This document shows positions 9,037 through 18,537 of a stretch of 64,000 nt of DNA, piece after piece. Under the pieces are notes generated by a model. That model was not told the origin of the DNA. It searched no databases and saw only the letters and a program-made list of their open reading frames with translations. Source of the DNA: CAZHEV01 sp964531335 [NCBI: uncultured bacterium] (GTDB lineage: Bacteria; Eisenbacteria; RBG-16-71-46; CAZHEV01); the NCBI GenBank assembly GCA_964531335.1, contig CAZHEV010000002.1, forward strand, positions 143,184 through 207,183, in the 5' to 3' direction. Position numbers and translations under genes: made by a program. Within the stretch, counting starts at the first letter, position 1. Each line of letters begins with the position of its first letter.

Positions 9037-9837
9037 ATGCCGCAGGACAGCAACGACTCCAGAGAAACACGACCGGCAAAGCGCGGTCGAAAGGACAGGG
9101 ACGATCTCAAGCTGGCCGAGTTTCCGAGGGACCTCGACTGGAGCGATGAGAGGGCGGACGAGTCGCTCCTTAAGCTGTACGACTTCGTCATAGCCGACTG
9201 CGAGCAGGCGTTCAAATGGTACCTGAGCGCGAAGAACAGCAAGAAGAGATTCGGTTACTGGTGGCGCGCCGGGGCTATCATAGCGCTGGCCGTAAGCGGC
9301 GCGATCCCCCTTTTCGGCGAGATCTACGAGAAGGACGGAGTGCCGGCTGTCTCGCCCGCCTGGGGAGCGGTTTTTCTGATCGCGGCCGCCGTGCTGGTCA
9401 CACTCGATCGCTTCGCGGGATGCACGAGCGGGTGGATACGATATATCAGGGCGAGCCAGAAGCTCACCGAGCGCGAGTCGCACTTTCGCTTCGACTGGGA
9501 GGACCTGAGGCTCGCCATGCGGGAGCACGAGAGCGAGCGGCGGCGCGCGCTTCGCGATAAAACGGCTGGGGCCGGCGCGCCCGAGGGGGCCGGCGCGCCC
9601 GAGGGGGCGGGCCCGGGAGACTCCGATGAGTCTGCGAAGGGGGCCGGGGTCGACCTGGAGGCCTTCGAGCGCGATGAGATAACCAGGTGGGATCTACGCC
9701 GGGAGGGCATCGAGCTGTGCAGGGACTTCAACGGCGATGTCATCTCGATAGTGAGGGCCGAGACCGATCAGTGGGCCCTCGAGTTCCAGAAGGCGCTCCG
9801 GGAGATAGACGAGAAGGCGAGGCCGAGGGACCGTTGA
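9037..9837 (+). CDS. SLATT-domain two-TM protein, predicted conflict-system effector
   Basis: The 266-residue protein matches the SLATT layout. A helical lead (LYDFVIADCEQAFKWYLSAK) and basic KNSKKRFGYWW precede TM1 (about 77-94) and TM2 (about 107-124). After TM2 comes a DRFAGCTSGWIRYIR motif, then a QKLTERESHFRFDWE helix. SLATT proteins are proposed membrane-perforating effectors in nucleotide-second-messenger immunity (SMODS/SLOG systems). ATG 9037 is preceded by GGGAGG. Residues 178-192 hold a tandem GAGAPEGAGAPEG linker encoded by perfect 18-bp repeats. No CD-NTase, SLOG or STING gene is adjacent, so it seems to be an orphan; a housekeeping role is possible. Confidence 0.65.
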   Translation: MPQDSNDSRETRPAKRGRKDRDDLKLAEFPRDLDWSDERADESLLKLYDFVIADCEQAFKWYLSAKNSKKRFGYWWRAGAIIALAVSGAIPLFGEIYEKDGVPAVSPAWGAVFLIAAAVLVTLDRFAGCTSGWIRYIRASQKLTERESHFRFDWEDLRLAMREHESERRRALRDKTAGAGAPEGAGAPEGAGPGDSDESAKGAGVDLEAFERDEITRWDLRREGIELCRDFNGDVISIVRAETDQWALEFQKALREIDEKARPRDR

Positions 9838-9885
9838 GGGCTTCCGCCGACCGGCGGCGGCCGCTCTTGAGAGATACCGAAGCTA

Positions 9886-11472
9886 TCAGAAGGACAGGAT
9901 CGGCTGGTTGTCGGGGTTTCGGTCCTCCCCGGCGGAGGTGCAGTAGATGGCCGGCTTGTCGGCTACGGGACACTTGTTCTCGCAGATGCCGCATCCTATG
10001 CACAGGTCGGCGTCCACGTGCGGCTGCTTTATGACCTCCTTGGTCCCGTCCCTCTTGAGGATCTCCTTCTCCTCGAACCATATCGCCTTCTCGGGAGTGG
10101 GGCAGTGCTCCTCGCAGACTATGCAGGGGGTCTCGAAGGCGAAGGGCAGGCACCTGTTGACGTCTACGAAGGCGAGCCCTATCTTGCGCTTCTGCTTTTC
10201 CTCGAGCTTCAGCCTCTCTATCGCCTGGGTGGGGCACACCTGCCCGCACAGCGTGCAGTTGAACTCGCAGTAGCCGACCTTGTAGTTCATGACCGGCGAC
10301 CACATGCCCTCGAAGCCGGCCTGGAAAAGGGTGGGGTGGATGCAGTTCGTGGGGCAGATCTTCATGCACTCGCCGCACTTGACGCACCTGTCCAGGAAGT
10401 CCTCCTCGGCCACGGACCCGGGCGGCCTTATGAGCGCCGGGTTGGCCCTTGCCCGGCTGAGGCCCACCGACAAGAGCGGCGCCGCCACGGCGGCCCCCGC
10501 GGCCACGGCCAGCACCCTTCTTCGCCCTAGATTCAAGGGAGGCGACTTGGGCTTGAATGTCATCTTGTACTTTATGGCTTCCGTGGGGCAGGTCTCCACG
10601 CAGTTCCAGCAGTGCATGCACTCGCTTATTCTCCATCGCCCCGTGGTGTGCCCCTCCTCGGGCAGCTCGTCGGGGTCCTCGGTGCCGGGCTCGGCCGCTC
10701 CCTGGCATCCCGCCAGACACTCGCCGCAGGAGGTGCAGCGGTCAGGATCGATCCTAAGCCTCAGCATGCTCCTTCTCGACAGGTAGCCCAGCATGGCGCC
10801 CAGGGGGCACAGGGCCCTGCACCAGAACCTCGCGGTTATCCATATGAGGCCGAACAGGCCCACGAAGACCAGCCCCATCGCCAGGGCCTGGGAGAACACG
10901 GGCTGCTCGAAGGAGAGGATGTGAGATCTGAGGAAGTTGTACGATGCGTCGGCGGCTCCGGCCGGCGGCCCGCCTATCATGTAGAAAAGATCGAGCACGG
11001 ATCTGGCTATCTTCTCGAGCGCGGGCCCTATGGAGAGCGAGATGGAGCGGATGGTGAGCGATATGGGATCCAGGAAACCGGACAAATTGAGGCCGAACAC
11101 GGCCAGGACGAGTATCCCTATGAGTATGAAGTACTTCCAGGACTGCCAGGGTCGCCAGAGGCCCTCCGACGGTGAGGTCTTTCTGCGAAACACGGCGCGG
11201 GTGGCCTGGAGCAGAGTCCCGAGCGGACAGACCCATCCGCAGAAGACCCTGCCCAAGACAAGCGTCACCCCGACCACGATAAGGCCCAGGAGCAGAAGCG
11301 TCGGAGCCCAGTGCGCGGAGGCAAGGGTGCTCGCGCCCACGAGCGGGTCCAACTCGAGAAACACCTTTACGGGATAGCGTATGTGATCCGTACCCGTGTA
11401 GCGCGTGCCCACAAGCAGGGCCAGAAAGGCGACCAAGAAGAAGGTCTGGCTGATGATTCTCGCTTTTCTCAC
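9886..11472 (-). CDS. NapH-like membrane polyferredoxin with multiple [4Fe-4S] clusters
   Basis: A 528-residue membrane electron-transfer protein. The N-terminal half has several TM helices and two NapH/YccM-type loops (FCGWVCPLG, WCRALCPLGAM). Six ferredoxin motifs follow, the first and second (CTSCGECLAGC, CMHCWNCVETCP) before and the rest after a mid-protein RRRVLAVAAGAAVA segment that resembles a Tat signal. The remaining motifs are CVKCGECMKICP, CTLCGQVCP, CIVCEEHCP and CIGCGICENKCP. The gene looks like a fusion of a NapH-type membrane quinol-interacting protein with a NapG/MauM-type periplasmic ferredoxin. It starts at GTG and lies 64 bp behind the DUF362 gene, probably in the same operon. 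The partner oxidoreductase is unknown. Confidence 0.85.
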   Translation of the reverse strand: MRKARIISQTFFLVAFLALLVGTRYTGTDHIRYPVKVFLELDPLVGASTLASAHWAPTLLLLGLIVVGVTLVLGRVFCGWVCPLGTLLQATRAVFRRKTSPSEGLWRPWQSWKYFILIGILVLAVFGLNLSGFLDPISLTIRSISLSIGPALEKIARSVLDLFYMIGGPPAGAADASYNFLRSHILSFEQPVFSQALAMGLVFVGLFGLIWITARFWCRALCPLGAMLGYLSRRSMLRLRIDPDRCTSCGECLAGCQGAAEPGTEDPDELPEEGHTTGRWRISECMHCWNCVETCPTEAIKYKMTFKPKSPPLNLGRRRVLAVAAGAAVAAPLLSVGLSRARANPALIRPPGSVAEEDFLDRCVKCGECMKICPTNCIHPTLFQAGFEGMWSPVMNYKVGYCEFNCTLCGQVCPTQAIERLKLEEKQKRKIGLAFVDVNRCLPFAFETPCIVCEEHCPTPEKAIWFEEKEILKRDGTKEVIKQPHVDADLCIGCGICENKCPVADKPAIYCTSAGEDRNPDNQPILSF

Positions 11473-11536
11473 CTGGATGCTCGCGCTCCCGGGGGGTTGG
11501 GCGGTTCCGCGCCTGTGACGGGGGTCGATCCCCGCG

Positions 11537-12478
11537 CTAGACCTGTGCCATGTTGATCTTCGTCAGGTCGGTCTCCCCGAGGCCTCTGTCCGCCGCCATC
11601 TTGATGTATCCGATCTCCTCCGGCTCTATGCCGAAAAGACCGGCGCCGAAGGCGTCCACCGAGACCTCGTTGACTCCCACGGCCAGGGTGTCCACCTTCT
11701 CCACGTCCTTGAGGTTGCCCCCCTGGGGCCCGTTGGCCTTCAGTATTCTAACCGCGTCCAGCACGGTGAGTGTGGGGTCGAAGAAGGCGGAGAGATCGAC
11801 GCATACCTCGTGGATTCGTTGATGCAGCCTGTTTCTCCTGCCGCCCACCGCCCCTATCCAGTTCTTCATGGACAGGGAGAGTCTGGTCAGGGAGTGGTGC
11901 TTGGCAATGGGCACGTTTATCAGCTTGTCCACCTCGACGAAGTCCCTGTAGACCGGCCACTTCTTGACTACCTCGCCGCCGAGGTCCATCTCCTTGAAGT
12001 TTTTCTCGTTTATGTATCGCACGGTAGCGCCGGCCTCCTCGGCGGCCTCCGAGATGCCGGACCTCGTGTAGCAGCGTCTTGCCTGGTTGCAGGTGTTGTC
12101 GATTACCAGAACGCTCTTCGCCCCGGCCTTGAAGCACTGGTCTATGACGGTTCCAACGACTATCGGGTTGGTGTCGGCGGCCTGCTCGGGCGTCCTGTCC
12201 CATCCGATGTTGGGCTTCACGAGGACCTTGTCGCCCTTGGAGATGAACCTGCTCATACCCCCCATGGCCTCGAGGGCGGCCTCAACCAGCTCAGCGGGTT
12301 CCATCCCGCGGGCCACGGCCAGCTCCGGCGGCGCGGTCGCGGCCGACGGCGCGGCCTGCGCGGCGCCTGCCCTCCGTGCGCGCCCGGCTGCGAGATCGCC
12401 GAACAGCGAGCCCGCGGGCATGACGACCGATGAGAGTCCGAGTCCCGCCAACGCTTTCAGCAGATTTCTTCTTTCCAT
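11537..12478 (-). CDS. DUF362 family protein with Tat-type signal
   Basis: The product of about 313 residues starts MERRNLLKALAGLGLSS, a twin-arginine-type export signal, followed by an Ala-rich spacer. The DUF362 core contains VLVKPNIGWDR, VGTVIDQCFKAGAKSVLVID and the INVPIAKHHSLTRLSLSMKNWIG segment typical of the family. I place the start at ATG 12478 (AAGGAAG six bases upstream) rather than ATG 12484, which abuts that motif. DUF362 proteins have no settled biochemical role but often sit beside ferredoxin genes, as here with the polyferredoxin downstream. Export to the periplasm together with a polyferredoxin suggests a role in redox cofactor handling; this is an inference. Confidence 0.85.
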   Translation of the reverse strand: MERRNLLKALAGLGLSSVVMPAGSLFGDLAAGRARRAGAAQAAPSAATAPPELAVARGMEPAELVEAALEAMGGMSRFISKGDKVLVKPNIGWDRTPEQAADTNPIVVGTVIDQCFKAGAKSVLVIDNTCNQARRCYTRSGISEAAEEAGATVRYINEKNFKEMDLGGEVVKKWPVYRDFVEVDKLINVPIAKHHSLTRLSLSMKNWIGAVGGRRNRLHQRIHEVCVDLSAFFDPTLTVLDAVRILKANGPQGGNLKDVEKVDTLAVGVNEVSVDAFGAGLFGIEPEEIGYIKMAADRGLGETDLTKINMAQV

Positions 12479-12742
12479 AGACATCTTCCTTGCTGCGGCG
12501 AGCTCCGTCGTCGCCGGCCCCGCTTTACGTGCTTGCTATCAACTGGTAATCGGCAGGGGGGGCGGGCTACGTACGAGCCCGTAAGAAAAGGCTACCACGC
12601 TCCGTAACGCAGGGTCAAGCGGGCCCCCGCGGGGAGCTTTCCGCGCTTTGACGGCACGAAGGCTTCCGTGTTAGTCTACTAGGGCAGGCTCTGCGGGAGA
12701 GCCAGGCCGCCATGGCGGCCGCTTCGACGGAGGATCCGATAC

Positions 12743-13837
12743 TTGACACGAAAGAACGATCCGGATACGGGCCGGCCGCGCGTCACCGACCCTGAGAGAG
12801 ATGACGCGGAGGCGCGGTTCGACAGCGCCTTGAGGCCCCTCACCTTCGATGAGTTCGTGGGACAGGAGGGCAACAAGGAGAGGCTCAGGATTTTCGTCGA
12901 GGCGGCCAAACAGAGGCAGGAGGAGCTGGACCACGTCCTCTTCTACGGTCCGCCCGGGCTGGGCAAGACCACGCTTGCGCACATAATGGCGCGCGAGATG
13001 GGGGCCCGCATACATCAGAGCTCGGGGCCCGCCATCGAAAGGGCCGGAGACCTCGCCGGCCTGCTCACGCGTCTGGAGGCGCGCGATCTCCTCTTCATAG
13101 ACGAGATCCACAGGCTGAACCACATTGTGGAGGAGTACCTCTATCCCGCGATGGAGGATTACGCGATAGATATAATGCTGGACAAGGGGCCCAGCGCCCG
13201 CTCGATGAGACTGAGCCTACAGCGGTTCACGCTGGCCGGCGCGACGACGAGGGCGGGCCTTATCACCTCTCCGCTGAGGGGGCGCTTCGGCGTGATCATA
13301 AGGCTGGGCTACTATGACGCCGGTGAGCTGGCCCGGATAGTGAGAAGGTCGGCCGGCATACTCGAAGTCGATATAGACGAGGAAGGCGCAAGGGAGATCT
13401 CATCGAGAGCAAGGGGAACGCCGAGGATCGCGAACAGGCTGCTGAGGCGGGTGCGCGACTTCGCGCAGATAAAAGCCGACGGAGCGATAAACCGCGATGT
13501 GGCCCGCGACGCGCTGTCCTTGCTGGAGGTGGATCACTGCGGACTCGACGAGATGGACAGGCGTATGCTGGACGCGCTCGTGTCCAAGTTCTCGGGCGGG
13601 CCCGTGGGCCTGAACACGTTGGCCATGGCCGTCGGCGAGGAGCCGGACACGATAGAGGACGTATACGAGCCCTATCTTGTGCAGGAGGGGTTCATAGACA
13701 GGACGCCCCGCGGGCGCGTGGCCACCAGGCTCGCCTTCGATCACCTCGGCGTGGCGTTCGACGAGGACGGCTCCGGCCGTCCCGGCAAGTCCGGGTCGCC
13801 TGAAGAAAGATCGAACCAGCAGGAGAAGCTCTTCTGA
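12743..13837 (+). CDS. ruvB: Holliday junction ATP-dependent DNA helicase RuvB
   Basis: RuvB is the AAA+ hexameric motor that drives branch migration together with RuvA. The 364-residue protein has Walker [10 protein letters not shown] (about 69-77), Walker [12 protein letters not shown] (about 115-125), the sensor motif GATTRAG, and the C-terminal winged helix ([25 protein letters not shown], then [10 protein letters not shown]). The start is TTG 12743 with GGAGG 9 bases upstream. It heads the queA-tgt-yajC cluster, a common gene order, although ruvA is far upstream. The N-terminus is slightly longer than usual and the C-terminal tail after the winged helix is polar. Confidence 0.97.
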   Translation: MTRKNDPDTGRPRVTDPERDDAEARFDSALRPLTFDEFVGQEGNKERLRIFVEAAKQRQEELDHVLFYGPPGLGKTTLAHIMAREMGARIHQSSGPAIERAGDLAGLLTRLEARDLLFIDEIHRLNHIVEEYLYPAMEDYAIDIMLDKGPSARSMRLSLQRFTLAGATTRAGLITSPLRGRFGVIIRLGYYDAGELARIVRRSAGILEVDIDEEGAREISSRARGTPRIANRLLRRVRDFAQIKADGAINRDVARDALSLLEVDHCGLDEMDRRMLDALVSKFSGGPVGLNTLAMAVGEEPDTIEDVYEPYLVQEGFIDRTPRGRVATRLAFDHLGVAFDEDGSGRPGKSGSPEERSNQQEKLF

Positions 13838-14052
13838 GTCTGCCGTATTTTGGCAAGTTTCTCATAATCCTGGGCGTGTTGGCAGCGGTCGTGGGGCTGG
13901 TCCTTACTTTCGCGCAGCATGTGCCGTTTCTCGGCCGGCTCCCGGGCGACATACACATCGAAAGGAGAGGCTTCACCTTCTACTTCCCGTTGACCACGAG
14001 CCTGCTTCTGAGCCTCCTCCTTACCTTTATCCTGCACATCTTCAGAAAGTGA
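13834..14052 (+). CDS. DUF2905 small membrane protein
   Basis: A 72-residue frame overlaps the end of ruvB. It contains the DUF2905 signature: [10 protein letters not shown], a hydrophobic helix, then [34 protein letters not shown] and a C-terminal TM helix. No ATG, GTG or TTG lies in frame before the family start. CTG 13834 has AGGAGAAG (13821-13828) at ideal spacing and is my choice; CTG 13840 is possible. DUF2905 genes commonly sit beside ruvB/queA. Two TM helices are likely and the function is unknown. Start-codon filters would miss this gene. Confidence 0.75.
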   Translation: MSLPYFGKFLIILGVLAAVVGLVLTFAQHVPFLGRLPGDIHIERRGFTFYFPLTTSLLLSLLLTFILHIFRK

Positions 14053-14141
14053 GCGCGCGGGTCGGCCTCGGGCTCATGCGGGGCGCCGGGTGCGTCGACG
14101 CGGGAAGACGAGATCTGTGGCGCAAGGAACGCTGTCCTACG

Positions 14142-15188
14142 ATGATGCGAACGGAAGACTTCGACTACAAGCTTCCCCCGGAGCTGATAGCTCAGCGGCC
14201 GGCGAAACAGCGCGCGCAGAGCAGGCTCCTGGTGCTGGACCGGGCCGCGGGCAAGATCGAGCACGAGGCCTTCTCCGCGCTGCCGCGCTATCTCGCCGAG
14301 GGCGACGCCCTGGTGCTGAACGACACCCGTGTGATAAAGTGCAGGCTGTTCGGCACCGAGACCGCGAGCGGGCGCCGGGTGGAGCTGTTGCTCGTAAGGG
14401 AGGCCGGCGACGGCTGCTGGGAGGCGCTCGCCCGGCCGGGCAAGAGGGCGAGGCTCGGGGCGACCATCTCGCTGGCCGGTGGGGCGGCGCAGGCACGCGT
14501 AGTCGAGCACATGGAGGCCGGCCGCAAGCTCGTGCGGATGATCGGGGATGCGCCGGTAGAGGAGCTCATGCGCCGGGTGGGCCATGTGCCCCTTCCGCCG
14601 TACATAAAGAGGGCGGATGGGCCCGATGACGAGACCCGCTACCAGACAGTCTACGCTCGCGAGGACGGAGCCGTGGCGGCCCCCACGGCGGGCCTCCACT
14701 TCTCAGAAGAGCTCTTGCGGGAGATCGAGAAGAAAGACGTCAAGACGGCGTACGTAACCCTTCACGTGGGCCCCGGCACTTTCAAGCCCGTCGGAGACAG
14801 CGACCCGACCCGCCACGTGCTCGATCCGGAGTGGTTCAGGCTCGCGGCGGATCAGGCCGCGGCTGTAAACGAAGCCCGCCTGAGGGGGCGCGCGTTTTGC
14901 GTGGGCACGACCGTGGCACGCGTAATGGAGACGGTCGCGCGCCGCTCGGAGGACGGGGCGCGGTGGGTGGCGACGCCCGGCGAGGGCTGGACGGACAAAT
15001 ACATACTGCCGCCCTACGAGTTCAAGATAGTCGATTGTCTCCTCACGAACTTCCACCTGCCGCGCACGACCCTTCTGATGCTCGTGTCCGCGCTGGCCGG
15101 CAGGGAGCCGGTTCTGAGCGCTTACGAGGAGGCGGTCAGGGAGAGGTACAGGTTCTACAGCTATGGCGACGCCATGCTCATCCTGTAA
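14142..15188 (+). CDS. queA: S-adenosylmethionine:tRNA ribosyltransferase-isomerase QueA
   Basis: QueA transfers and isomerises the ribosyl moiety of SAM onto 7-aminomethyl-7-deazaguanine in tRNA, the penultimate step of queuosine synthesis. The 348-residue product has the family length and motifs: FDYKLPPELIAQRPA at the N-terminus, LVLNDTRVIKCRL, HVPLPPYIKR, YQTVYA, AAPTAGLHFS, THVGPGTFKPV-like YVTLHVGPGTF, and LLTNFHLPRTTLLMLVSA near the end. The frame is open from 14049, but ATG 14142 gives the normal N-terminus. It lies between ruvB/DUF2905 and tgt, the next enzyme of the pathway. Confidence 0.96.
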   Translation: MMRTEDFDYKLPPELIAQRPAKQRAQSRLLVLDRAAGKIEHEAFSALPRYLAEGDALVLNDTRVIKCRLFGTETASGRRVELLLVREAGDGCWEALARPGKRARLGATISLAGGAAQARVVEHMEAGRKLVRMIGDAPVEELMRRVGHVPLPPYIKRADGPDDETRYQTVYAREDGAVAAPTAGLHFSEELLREIEKKDVKTAYVTLHVGPGTFKPVGDSDPTRHVLDPEWFRLAADQAAAVNEARLRGRAFCVGTTVARVMETVARRSEDGARWVATPGEGWTDKYILPPYEFKIVDCLLTNFHLPRTTLLMLVSALAGREPVLSAYEEAVRERYRFYSYGDAMLIL

Positions 15189-15258
15189 ACTGTATGCCTG
15201 ACACCGCGGGGGCGCGCCGGGCGCGACGGACGGCGGCCGAGAAGCGGGCGGCGGGTAA

Positions 15259-16506
<1,248 letters not shown>

Positions 16507-16636
16507 GACGTTTGCGCCGTGTCCGCGAGGGGCCCTGGGCCGGGGCGCGGCCGCGTCAGGGCTCGAGGGGCACAGGTGCTGATGGTTGTAAAAAGCCGGG
16601 GCTGGAGCCGAAGCCGGCCCGGAAGGGGGTTATCCG

Positions 16637-16960
16637 ATGATCGATCAGGCATACGCGATGACAGGTGGGGGCGGAGAAGGACCGGATCCGTTCACCGGAT
16701 TTGTAGTCCCTCTAATTATAGTAATGGGAATATTTTACTTCATTTTCATTAGACCTCAGATTAAGAGGCAGAATCAGCACAAACAAATGATTGCGGCCGT
16801 TCAGAAGGGTGACAAGGTCGTAACTACAGGGGGCATCCATGGCCTGGTCGTCGGTGTGAAGGACGACATCGTGGTGCTCAAGGTGGCTGAGAACACCAAG
16901 ATAGAGGTCAGCAAGTCCGCAATAGGGGCCGTGCAGAGCAGGGGCGCGGGCGCGTCCTAG
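16637..16960 (+). CDS. yajC: Preprotein translocase accessory subunit YajC
   Basis: A 107-residue single-TM protein that associates with SecDF at the inner membrane. The TM helix (FVVPLIIVMGIFYFIFIRPQ, about 22-41) is followed by the family's QHKQMIAAVQKGDKVVTTGGIHG block. Upstream GGAAGGGGG precedes ATG 16637. It lies directly after tgt, as in many bacteria; secD and secF are not in this window and their usual place is taken by def. Confidence 0.95.
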   Translation: MIDQAYAMTGGGGEGPDPFTGFVVPLIIVMGIFYFIFIRPQIKRQNQHKQMIAAVQKGDKVVTTGGIHGLVVGVKDDIVVLKVAENTKIEVSKSAIGAVQSRGAGAS

Positions 16961-17017
16961 CGGCCCCGTAGAGAGCCGCCTCGTCCCCGGGCGGACGAAG
17001 GAGTGGTGAATCGTACG

Positions 17018-17524
17018 ATGGACGTCAACAAGATAAGGGTCTACGGCGACCCGGTGCTCAGAAAGAAGGCCGCGCCCGTGGATGAAATAGACTCCGCGAT
17101 CGAGGAGCTCATCGATGAGATGTACGAGACCCTCGAGGAGGAGGGAGGCATCGGTCTGGCAGCGCCTCAGATAGGGGTCTCATCCCGCGTCATAGTCTTG
17201 AGCCTGCCCGAGGACGCCGGCAGGAGGGAGCTCGCCCTGGTGAACCCGGTGATCTCATCGGCCGAGGGCCGGCAGGAGTACGAGGAGGGGTGCCTAAGCG
17301 TGCCGGGGATCTTCGAGAGGGTCCGGAGAAAGGCGAGGATAAAGGTCGAAGGGCTCTTGCCTAACGGCGCGCCGTTCGAGTCCACGTACGAGGGCTTTCC
17401 GGCGACGGTGTTTCAACACGAGATCGATCATCTCGACGGAGCGCTTTTCGTGGACCGGCTTTCGCGCATGAAAAGGAGGCTGCTCGAAAAGGAGCTCTCC
17501 GAGATAGCCCGCGGGGTCGCGTAG
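17018..17524 (+). CDS. def: Peptide deformylase
   Basis: Removes the N-formyl group from nascent proteins. All three motifs are intact: GIGLAAPQIG, EGCLSVPG (metal-binding Cys) and QHEIDHLDG (HExxH metal site). ATG 17018 gives 168 residues and the canonical start MDVNKIRVYGDPVLRKKA; upstream GTG 17003 and 17006 are in frame but abut the AAGGAG motif. Eleven bases separate it from fmt, the enzyme that adds the formyl group to initiator tRNA. Confidence 0.96.
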   Translation: MDVNKIRVYGDPVLRKKAAPVDEIDSAIEELIDEMYETLEEEGGIGLAAPQIGVSSRVIVLSLPEDAGRRELALVNPVISSAEGRQEYEEGCLSVPGIFERVRRKARIKVEGLLPNGAPFESTYEGFPATVFQHEIDHLDGALFVDRLSRMKRRLLEKELSEIARGVA

Positions 17525-17535
17525 GGATAATCCAA

Positions 17536-18525
17536 ATGCGCCTTATCTTCATGGGCACTCCAGGGTTTGCGGTGCCCAGCCTCAAAGCGCTTGCCTCTTG
17601 TCACGAGGTCTACCTCGTGGTCACGCAGCCCGACAGGCCGTCGGGCAGAGGGCGAAAGGTACAACCCCCGCCGGTGAAGACGGAGGCGCTGAGCAGGGGC
17701 CTGCACGTACTTCAGACCGACGACCCCAACCATCCGGACATGCTCGCCCAGATCCAGGAGATGAGGCCGCAGGTGATAGCAGTGGTGGCCTACGGCTGCA
17801 TCCTGAAGAAGACTCTACTGGACACCCCGAGCATCGGCCCGATCAATCTGCACGCTTCGCTGCTTCCGAAGTACAGGGGGGTATCGCCCATAAACAGGGC
17901 GATCATGGACGGCGAGATCTACACAGGCGTGACGACGATCCGCATGGATGAGGGGATCGACACTGGGCCGATACTGCTGCAGAAGCGGGTCGGAATAGGG
18001 CCCGAGCAAACCGCGGGGGAGCTAAGCGAGGGCCTGTCCCAAGCCGGCGCCAAGCTCCTGTTGGAGACGGTGGATCGTCTGGAGGAAGGGGGCCTGATCG
18101 AGAGGCCCCAGGACGACTCGAAGGCCACATACGCGAGGAAGCTGAAGAAGGTGGACGGAATCGTTACCTGGGAGAGGCCGGCGGGTGAGATAGTGAACCA
18201 CGTAAGGGGGGTGACCCCCTGGCCCGGCGCGAGGACCCATCTTGACGGTCAGGCGCTGAAGATTATCAAGGCGGCCGAGGTGGATTGCGCGGGCTCCTTG
18301 CCCTCGGCCGGGGACGATGCGGCGGAACGCGCCGTGGGATCCGCCGGGGGAGGCGATCCAGGGACCGTCCTCGCCGTCTCGGACAGGGGCCCGTTGGTGG
18401 CCGCCGCGGATGGCTGCGTAGTACTCGAGACCGTATGCCCGGAGGGCAAGAAGCCGATGTCCGGCGCATCGTGGGCCAGGGGCAGGCGCGACCTCGTGGG
18501 CCTCAGGTTTTCCTTAAACGTTTGA
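17536..18525 (+). CDS. fmt: Methionyl-tRNA formyltransferase
   Basis: Formylates Met-tRNAfMet using 10-formyl-THF. The 329-residue protein begins MRLIFMGTPGFAVPSL. It has the INLHASLLPKYRG motif and DEGIDTGPIL with the catalytic Asn-His-Asp set, and a C-terminal OB-like tRNA-binding domain (KKVDGIVTWERPA, GVTPWPGA). An Asp/Gly/Ala-rich insertion near 255-278 is longer than in E. coli. It is coupled to def upstream and rsmB 12 bases downstream. Confidence 0.96.
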   Translation: MRLIFMGTPGFAVPSLKALASCHEVYLVVTQPDRPSGRGRKVQPPPVKTEALSRGLHVLQTDDPNHPDMLAQIQEMRPQVIAVVAYGCILKKTLLDTPSIGPINLHASLLPKYRGVSPINRAIMDGEIYTGVTTIRMDEGIDTGPILLQKRVGIGPEQTAGELSEGLSQAGAKLLLETVDRLEEGGLIERPQDDSKATYARKLKKVDGIVTWERPAGEIVNHVRGVTPWPGARTHLDGQALKIIKAAEVDCAGSLPSAGDDAAERAVGSAGGGDPGTVLAVSDRGPLVAAADGCVVLETVCPEGKKPMSGASWARGRRDLVGLRFSLNV

Positions 18526-18537
18526 CACTCATTCCAC

